The notes under the pieces are model-generated. The model did not search any database, was not told the DNA's origin, and saw only the letters and a program-made list of their open reading frames with translations. Positions 59,158-64,000 of a DNA stretch of 64,000 bases are shown here, piece by piece. This DNA comes from Rhodosalinus halophilus. Lineage in GTDB: Bacteria > Pseudomonadota > Alphaproteobacteria > Rhodobacterales > Rhodobacteraceae. Position numbers and translations under genes: made by a program. Where the stretch lies: positions 38,619 to 102,618 of the forward strand of contig NZ_QNTQ01000016.1 of assembly GCF_003298775.1 (NCBI RefSeq). The letters run 5' to 3'. Each line of letters begins with the position of its first letter. The first letter of the stretch is position 1.

Positions 59158-60669
59158 TCAGGCCGCTTCCGCGTCCGGATTATCCGGATCGCTCGCGGCG
59201 TCGGCCGGCGCGTTGGATTGCGCGCTGCCGGTCTTGGTGACCCGCCGCGGGTCGCTGTCGAGCACGAGGCCGAGCTCGTCGAGCTTGGCGTTCGTGGCCG
59301 CGATCTCGGCCAGCACCGCGTCGGGGTTGCGGCCCTGCCGGGCGATGGCCTCGGCCAGCGTCATCGTGCCGGAGCGGATGGCGAGGAGGTCGGCCATCGC
59401 GTCCTTCTGCGGGTCGACCGCCTCGAACTTCGGCGGCGACCATTCCACCGGCACGTCCGGCGTCGGAATGCGCCCCGCCGCCCAAGCGGCCTCCGTGAAC
59501 CAGCGCCAGACGGGCGCGCAGAACATCGGGATGAAAAGCTGCCATTGGACCGCGTCGATCATCCGGCGGAACTCCACGAGCCCTGCGCGGATGGACGAGT
59601 AGTTCACCTGGGACAGGTCCCCGGTGAGCAACTCGTAGGGCACCCGGAACCCGGCCGAGATCGTGTGCAGGCTCGCCCGCTTGTATTCGCCGTAGCCGCC
59701 TGTCGCCGCGGGCTGGTTGAAGCGGATGTCCTTGCCGCCCCGCGCATAGGCGATCAGCCCCGGTTCGAACTGCTCCACCCGGTTGCCGTCGGCGTCGACC
59801 ACCGCCGGCGCGATGCCCTGCTGGGCCTCCTCGTCGCCGAACACGATGGCCGTGACGCAGGCCTCGGTCTTCTTCCGCACGATCTCCGCCACCTCGTAAT
59901 CGTCGAGATCGCGCAGGGCCCGGATCACCGGTGCGCCCCAGGGCACGCCGCGCGCCTGCGTGCGCTGCTTCTCGTAGACATGGGCGATCTCGGTCGCGGG
60001 CACTGCGCGGCTGGTGAGCCCGCCCGTCAGGCTGAGCGTCGCGTCGCCCGGATGCGCGCCGAAGAGCCAGTAGGCCCGGCGCCGCCCGAGCGCGTCGAAC
60101 TCGATGCCCTGCACCGCCTGGCCCGCGCCGAGCGCGCCGTTGCGGGTCGCATCGAGGAAGTCGGCCTCGAGCAGCTGCAGCTGGACGGGCGGCATGACCC
60201 CGTCGCCGGGGCGGCGCGGACGGCGACGGACCAGCACCTCGCCCGCCTCGACCATCTCGCGGCAGGCGAGCGTCTGCAGCCCGTAGAAGTCGAGCTGGCC
60301 GTCGGCGTCGCAGCCCCGCGCCCAGATCTCGAAGAGCCGGTCCACCTCGCGGTCGAGGGCTGCGTCGCCGCTGGCCGCACGCGGCATGATCCCGGCGCCG
60401 ACGATGTTGTTGACGAGCACCGACACCGCCTTGGCCGCATGCGGATTGTTTCGCACGAGATCCCGCATCCGATCCCGCAGGAGCGCGCCGGCCCGGCCGA
60501 TCTCGGCGTCGGCCGAGGATCCCGGCGCGTGCCAGCCGTCAGTGCGCCGACCACGGGCTGCGCCCTCGTAGGAGCGGGCGAGCCCTTCGAAGGCCTGCCG
60601 CGCCAGCACCCGGCGCGTGGCCGTGCGCGGGGCGACGCTCGCGATGGCCCTGTCGAGCCAGGAGACCAT
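59158..60669 (-). CDS. Phage portal protein, lambda family
   Basis: 503 residues. SARVLVNNIVG-type stretch (AVSVLVNNIVGAGIMPRAAS, about 80-99), LLEADFLDATRNGAL, and the DLSQVNYSSIRAGLVEFRR block (about 335-353) are the lambda portal (gpB-like) signature. Its ATG overlaps the gpW-like stop (TGATG). It forms the dodecameric DNA gate at one capsid vertex. Confidence 0.93.
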   Translation of the reverse strand: MVSWLDRAIASVAPRTATRRVLARQAFEGLARSYEGAARGRRTDGWHAPGSSADAEIGRAGALLRDRMRDLVRNNPHAAKAVSVLVNNIVGAGIMPRAASGDAALDREVDRLFEIWARGCDADGQLDFYGLQTLACREMVEAGEVLVRRRPRRPGDGVMPPVQLQLLEADFLDATRNGALGAGQAVQGIEFDALGRRRAYWLFGAHPGDATLSLTGGLTSRAVPATEIAHVYEKQRTQARGVPWGAPVIRALRDLDDYEVAEIVRKKTEACVTAIVFGDEEAQQGIAPAVVDADGNRVEQFEPGLIAYARGGKDIRFNQPAATGGYGEYKRASLHTISAGFRVPYELLTGDLSQVNYSSIRAGLVEFRRMIDAVQWQLFIPMFCAPVWRWFTEAAWAAGRIPTPDVPVEWSPPKFEAVDPQKDAMADLLAIRSGTMTLAEAIARQGRNPDAVLAEIAATNAKLDELGLVLDSDPRRVTKTGSAQSNAPADAASDPDNPDAEAA

Positions 60670-60875
60670 CAGCGATCCCCGCGCGAGAAGCCGGCGAAGC
60701 CCGCGATGGGTCGCGCCGTGGTCCCGGCGATCTGGCGCTCGATGGTGCGGATGCGCCCGAGCAGGTCCTCGGCCGAGCCGTAGTCCACGGTCTTGCCGTC
60801 GTAGCTCACCCGCGTTGTCCCGCTCGCATAGGCGCGCCGGAGCGCCGTGAGCTCCGCTTCCGTCCAGTCCGCCAT
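60669..60875 (-). CDS. gpW-like head-tail joining protein
   Basis: 68 residues (WTEAELTALRRAYASGTTRV, 4-23; YGSAEDLLGRIRTIERQIAG). Size, helical pattern and place between terminase and portal match gpW of lambda. One-base TGATG overlaps link it to both neighbours. It joins the portal to the neck. Confidence 0.85.
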   Translation of the reverse strand: MADWTEAELTALRRAYASGTTRVSYDGKTVDYGSAEDLLGRIRTIERQIAGTTARPIAGFAGFSRGDR

Positions 60876-62869
60876 CAGAACCATCCTTCCCGCCGCCCGA
60901 GCCAGTCGGAGCGGCGCTTGCCTTGGGTGCCAGCGTCGGGCCGCCCGATCATGCCGGCCGCGCTCTCCATGCCGCTCGGCACGCCCAGCTGCGCTTCGAG
61001 ATCGGCCCATGTCGCCTCGGGCCAGCGATCCGCACCCGCGATCCAGGCGGCGGCGCGGGCGTAGACCCGGCAGTCCAGCGCCTCGTTGCGCTCGCGGAGC
61101 TTCTGCCATTCGAGCTTCGCGAAGCCGCGCCGGTTGCGCACCGTCACCAGCTGCTCGGCCGTCAGCTGCCGGATCCACTCGGTGTCGGCCCAGCCGGGCA
61201 GATGCACCGTGCCGGGCGGGAACGCCGCGCCGGCCTCCAGTTCTTCTGCTGTCGGCCGCGCCAGCCGCAGGAAGCGGTAAGTCTCGGCCTTGAAGGTCGA
61301 GGTGGCCACGGTCCAGAGCCGCGCACCCCGGCGCAGGCGCTTCCCGCCCGCGGTCGCGTCCACGAAGGTCGGGCCCGAGACCGGGCTCGCCCGGTTGAAG
61401 CCTTCGAGCCCCTTGACCGGCGCCGCCTGTCCAAAGCCGACCGAGCGCGCCCAGCCATAGACCGCCGCCGTCTCGTAGCCCGTGTCGATGGCGAGCCGCG
61501 CGAGCCCCAGTTCCGCGCCGCCGGCATGACGCCAGCTGCGGCCGAGCAGATCGGTCAGCGCCTCCCAGCTCTCCGGGCGCGCCGGCCCGCCCTCGATCAC
61601 CACGTGATCGATAAGCCAGCTTTCGAGGCCACGGCCCCAGGCCCAGATATCGACCTCTATCCGGTCCTTCTGCACGTCCGCGCCGGCGGTCAGGAACAGC
61701 CCACCCGCAGGGACCGAGCCCGCAGGCCAGTCCTCGCGCCGCTCGGCGATCCGCTGCCAGTCCGGCGCGTCGCCGGTCTCGATCCAGGTCTCGCCGAGCA
61801 CCGTGTTGCGGAACACCCGCTCGGCTTCGTCGGAGCCCGCCGCCGTCTCCTTGTCCCGCGCGATGTCGGCCCAGCTCTTCCACCCCGGCGGCGAATAGAG
61901 CGCCGAGAGATGAAACCCCACCGTCCGCGCATCACGGGGCTCGGCGGTCGCCCGCCATTCGCCCGCGGCCAGCATCGCCGGCTTGTGGTGCTCCTCGATC
62001 GGCTCCTCGCAGGCATCGCAATGGTACGCCGCCGTCTCCGGTTTGCCCTTCTCCCAGTGCAGCCGTTCGAAGCGCAGCCACTGCATCGCGCCGCAATGCG
62101 GGCATGGCACGAAGAAGCGCCGCTGGTCGCTCGCCTCGTATTCCCGCTCGATCCGGCTCACGCCGCGGATCGTGGGCGTCGAGACCAGGAACACCTTCCG
62201 CCGGTGCGCGAAGGTCAGCGAGCGCGCCTCGGCGAGCCCGACCGGGTCGCCTTCCTCGTCCGCGGAGGCCGGATAGGCGTCGACCTCGTCGAGGAAGACG
62301 TAGCGGGCCGGCATCGAGCGCAGCCCCACCGCCGAGTTCGCGCCGGTCATCACCAGCACGCCGCCGGGGAAATCCTTTGACAGCTGCGTGTTGCCGCTGT
62401 CCCGCGCCCGCGCCGGGCGGACGCGCTCCTTCAGCGCCGGGCTCTCCTCGATCAACGGGTCGATCCGCTGGCGCGAGTTGCGCTTGGCCAGCTCCACCGT
62501 CGGCTGGACGGCGAGCATCGGCCCCGGCGCGTGGTGGATCACGAAGCCGATCCAGTTGTTGCCGGCCTCGGTCGCGCCGACCTGCGCGGCCTTCATGAAC
62601 ACCACCCGCTGCGTCGGATCGCCGGGCGAGAGCGCGTTCATGATCGCGCGCATGTAGGGCGTGCGCTCGGTGCGGTAGCGACCGGGCTCGGCGCTCGCCC
62701 GCGAGCTCAGCCAGCGATGCCTGTCAGACCATTCCGAGACGGTCAGCCACGGATCGGGCGTGAGCCCGCGGCCCCAGGCCCGGAGCAGCGCATCGGCCCC
62801 GTCGAACTGCGTGACCTCGTCAGAGGGCGATCCGGGGCTGGGCGAGTTCCTCGAGATGGGCGCGGACAT
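60875..62869 (-). CDS. Terminase large subunit, GpA family
   Basis: 664 residues. The ATPase has a Walker A-like KAAQVGATEAG (about 93-103) and Walker B YVFLDEVD (about 189-196). A zinc-ribbon pair CPHCGAMQW and CDAC (about 250-285) and the C-terminal nuclease domain (FLTAGADVQKDRIEVDIWAW with Asp) are as in lambda gpA. It packages DNA with the small subunit. The start overlaps the small-subunit gene by 50 bp; a later start is possible but the conserved WTVSEWSDRHRW-like region needs this N-terminus. Confidence 0.93.
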   Translation of the reverse strand: MSAPISRNSPSPGSPSDEVTQFDGADALLRAWGRGLTPDPWLTVSEWSDRHRWLSSRASAEPGRYRTERTPYMRAIMNALSPGDPTQRVVFMKAAQVGATEAGNNWIGFVIHHAPGPMLAVQPTVELAKRNSRQRIDPLIEESPALKERVRPARARDSGNTQLSKDFPGGVLVMTGANSAVGLRSMPARYVFLDEVDAYPASADEEGDPVGLAEARSLTFAHRRKVFLVSTPTIRGVSRIEREYEASDQRRFFVPCPHCGAMQWLRFERLHWEKGKPETAAYHCDACEEPIEEHHKPAMLAAGEWRATAEPRDARTVGFHLSALYSPPGWKSWADIARDKETAAGSDEAERVFRNTVLGETWIETGDAPDWQRIAERREDWPAGSVPAGGLFLTAGADVQKDRIEVDIWAWGRGLESWLIDHVVIEGGPARPESWEALTDLLGRSWRHAGGAELGLARLAIDTGYETAAVYGWARSVGFGQAAPVKGLEGFNRASPVSGPTFVDATAGGKRLRRGARLWTVATSTFKAETYRFLRLARPTAEELEAGAAFPPGTVHLPGWADTEWIRQLTAEQLVTVRNRRGFAKLEWQKLRERNEALDCRVYARAAAWIAGADRWPEATWADLEAQLGVPSGMESAAGMIGRPDAGTQGKRRSDWLGRREGWF

Positions 62870-63377
62870 GGGCCTCCAGAACCTTCTGCATGGCCGCCGT
62901 CTCCGTCCCCAACTCCGCCGCCATCAGCGCGGCCACCCGCGCCGGCCAGTTGACCCACGCGTCGCGTTCCTCGCGCGCGAGCCGGAAGACCAGCGCCGTG
63001 GCGCGGTCGCGGTCGACCAGTTCGCCCTTCAGCTTGGCGAGCCGGATGCGCCGCTCCTGCGCCTTCAGCACCTCGTGCGCCGTCTTCGCCTGCAGGAATG
63101 TCGTGCCGCCGCCCGTTGTGGGTGCGGCGAGCCCCTGTTCCTTCAGCGTGTCGCCGACCGCCGAGACGGCCGCCTCCGGCACCGGCTTCAGCTTCGGAGC
63201 GGGCGGCTTGCGGGTCTTCGACGGGTCCGTTGTCTCCGCCCGCAGCCGGTCCGAGGCCTCGGCGTCGATGCTTCCATCGTCGTGCAGGATGAGCCGGCCG
63301 GCGGCCTTCGCCTTCTGGATCGCGCCGCGCGACAGCCCGACATGGGCGGCGTACTGGCGCTCGCTCATGCCCTGCAT
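62820..63377 (-). CDS. Terminase small subunit
   Basis: 185 residues. The N-terminal HTH (MSERQYAAHVGLSRGAIQKA, 4-23) with a following wing GRLILHDDGSIDAEASDRL is Nu1-like DNA recognition; the C-terminal coiled coil (EVLKAQERRIRLAKLKGELV, about 103-122) mediates binding to the large subunit. It is the first gene of the packaging-structural run and should recognise the cos or pac site. Confidence 0.88.
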   Translation of the reverse strand: MQGMSERQYAAHVGLSRGAIQKAKAAGRLILHDDGSIDAEASDRLRAETTDPSKTRKPPAPKLKPVPEAAVSAVGDTLKEQGLAAPTTGGGTTFLQAKTAHEVLKAQERRIRLAKLKGELVDRDRATALVFRLAREERDAWVNWPARVAALMAAELGTETAAMQKVLEAHVRAHLEELAQPRIAL

Positions 63378-63489
63378 CGCCAGCCCCGATTATCATTCAA
63401 AGTCAGACGCTTATGTCGTTGATAAGCCTCGCGGACAGAGCGAACGTCGATCCCACGACGACGATGCAACTCACCAAGGAACCACCACG

Positions 63490-63762
63490 ATGACCACGCG
63501 CCTGAACCCGATCACCACCCCGCGCCACGAACTCCGCGCCGAGAAGGCGCGCCGGAACAAGGAAGCAGCCCTGGATGCCTTCATCGGCAAGAAGGCCGAG
63601 ATCGACGAGATGCTCGCCCGCCTGCAGGCGCTCAGCGACGATCATTTCAACGCCCACCCCGACGAAGTGAACTGGGGCCACGTCGGCACGCTCGAACACT
63701 ACGCCAGCCTCCTGAAGCGCATCACCGACAGCGCCTTCGGCGAGGGCGAACACGCCGACTGA
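63490..63762 (+). CDS. Conserved-looking hypothetical protein, prophage-adjacent
   Basis: 90 residues from ATG 63490. Helical and charged (LRAEKARRNKEAALDAFIGK, 15-34; EIDEMLARLQALSDDHFNAH, 36-55). It is divergent from the terminase with a 112-bp gap and precedes the DUF3489-type gene. This pair recurs in Rhodobacteraceae genomes as I recall. Function unknown. Confidence 0.75.
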   Translation: MTTRLNPITTPRHELRAEKARRNKEAALDAFIGKKAEIDEMLARLQALSDDHFNAHPDEVNWGHVGTLEHYASLLKRITDSAFGEGEHAD

Positions 63763-63855
63763 TCTCCGGCACCGCCGGAACTCCTGCCGCGCCGACGCGC
63801 GGCTCGGGGTCGTAGAAGGCGCCGCATGTCGCGGGCCCGAATACGGAGACCCCAG

Positions 63856-64000
63856 ATGACCAAGCTTTCCGACACCCAGCTCGTGATCCTCAGCGCCGCC
63901 GCGCAGCGCGAGGACCGCAACGTCCTACCGCTTCCCGGCTCGCTCCGCGGCGGCGCCGCCGCCAAGGTGGTCGGCGCGCTGCTGAAGCGCGGGCTGATCG
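63856..64000 (+). CDS. DUF3489-type protein (partial, truncated by window end)
   Basis: The first 48 residues are visible (TKLSDTQLVILSAAAQREDR, 2-21; LPGSLRGGAAAKVVGALLKR). The TKLSDTQLVILSAAAQR start followed by AAAKVVGALLKRGLI is typical of DUF3489 proteins, with a winged-helix-like N-terminus. GGAGACCCCAG precedes the ATG. The rest lies beyond the window. Confidence 0.8.
   Translation, partial: MTKLSDTQLVILSAAAQREDRNVLPLPGSLRGGAAAKVVGALLKRGLI

Larger units (their letters stand above)
41906..63377 (-). mobile_element. Prophage structural and lysis module
   Basis: A continuous minus-strand series: terminase small and large, gpW-like joiner, portal, protease-capsid fusion, decoration, joining and tail-completion proteins, tail tube, frameshifting chaperone, tape measure, DUF2460, DUF2163, NlpC/P60, tail-tip protein, C1q tail fibre, DUF6127-type protein, endolysin and spanins. 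Only the DUF3800 gene at 54982 interrupts it. Integrase, repressor and replication genes are not in the window, so whether it is an intact prophage cannot be decided. Confidence 0.85.

Noticed and set aside
41906..63377. Identification as a canonical gene transfer agent
   Set aside because: The GpA terminase, gpW-like protein and fused protease-capsid are not the GTA head genes; only the distal tail is GTA-like.
27278..64000. An att-site direct repeat of the tRNA 3' end
   Set aside because: By eye I found no second copy of GTTCGAGTCCCTCCGGGCCT in the window, so no integration boundary can be claimed.
1..64000. CRISPR arrays or rRNA genes
   Set aside because: No regularly spaced short repeats and no rRNA-like sequence were seen.

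Overview
The window is GC-rich alphaproteobacterial chromosome, most likely Rhodobacteraceae. The evidence is dense ATGA-coupled operons, a Roseobacter/Rhodobacter-like set of methylated-amine catabolic flavoproteins, a phage tail module whose baseplate proteins resemble those of the Rhodobacter gene transfer agent, and a DUF3489-type gene at the right end. No 16S gene is present, so species is not assigned.

Region 1 (1-3.7 kb): a MerR regulator divergent from a DUF318/ArsP-type metal efflux permease, then a TetR regulator divergent from a Tat-exported flavin amine oxidase. Both pairs have recognisable operators in the shared intergenic DNA.

Region 2 (3.7-27.1 kb): a large N-methylated-amine catabolic cluster. 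It holds two paralogous FAD/GcvT dehydrogenases of the dimethylglycine/sarcosine dehydrogenase type, a trimethylamine-dehydrogenase-like FMN/4Fe-4S/FAD flavoprotein, a Pot-type ABC importer, two tandem phytoene-desaturase-like flavoproteins, a stand-alone GcvT-like protein, a class III aminotransferase, two aldehyde dehydrogenases, a methyltransferase and two BetI-like TetR regulators. Three near-identical 20-bp BetI-type operators (6244, 15442, 16377) tie the operons into one regulon. The likely logic is import of a methylated amine, oxidative N-demethylation with C1 transfer to tetrahydrofolate, transamination, and oxidation of the resulting aldehyde. The substrate cannot be read from sequence.

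Region 3 (27.1-41.7 kb): a tRNA with CAU anticodon, then insertion-sequence debris and a truncated toxin gene. A more AT-rich accessory stretch follows with two transglutaminase-like proteins, a membrane protein with seven two-cysteine repeats, several small conserved hypotheticals, two Crp/Fnr regulators, a fatty-acid desaturase, an NhaA antiporter and an SLC13/TrkA-C permease.

Region 4 (41.7-63.4 kb): a prophage structural and lysis module on the minus strand, read from terminase at 63.4 kb to spanins at 41.9 kb. It combines a lambda-like GpA terminase and lambda portal with a fused protease-capsid protein, a tail chaperone with a canonical A AAA AAC frameshift site, and GTA-like distal tail proteins. 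A DUF3800 gene on the opposite strand interrupts the module and carries an in-frame amber codon. Integrase, repressor and replication genes are not in the window. Two small plus-strand genes flank the terminase end, the last cut by the window edge.
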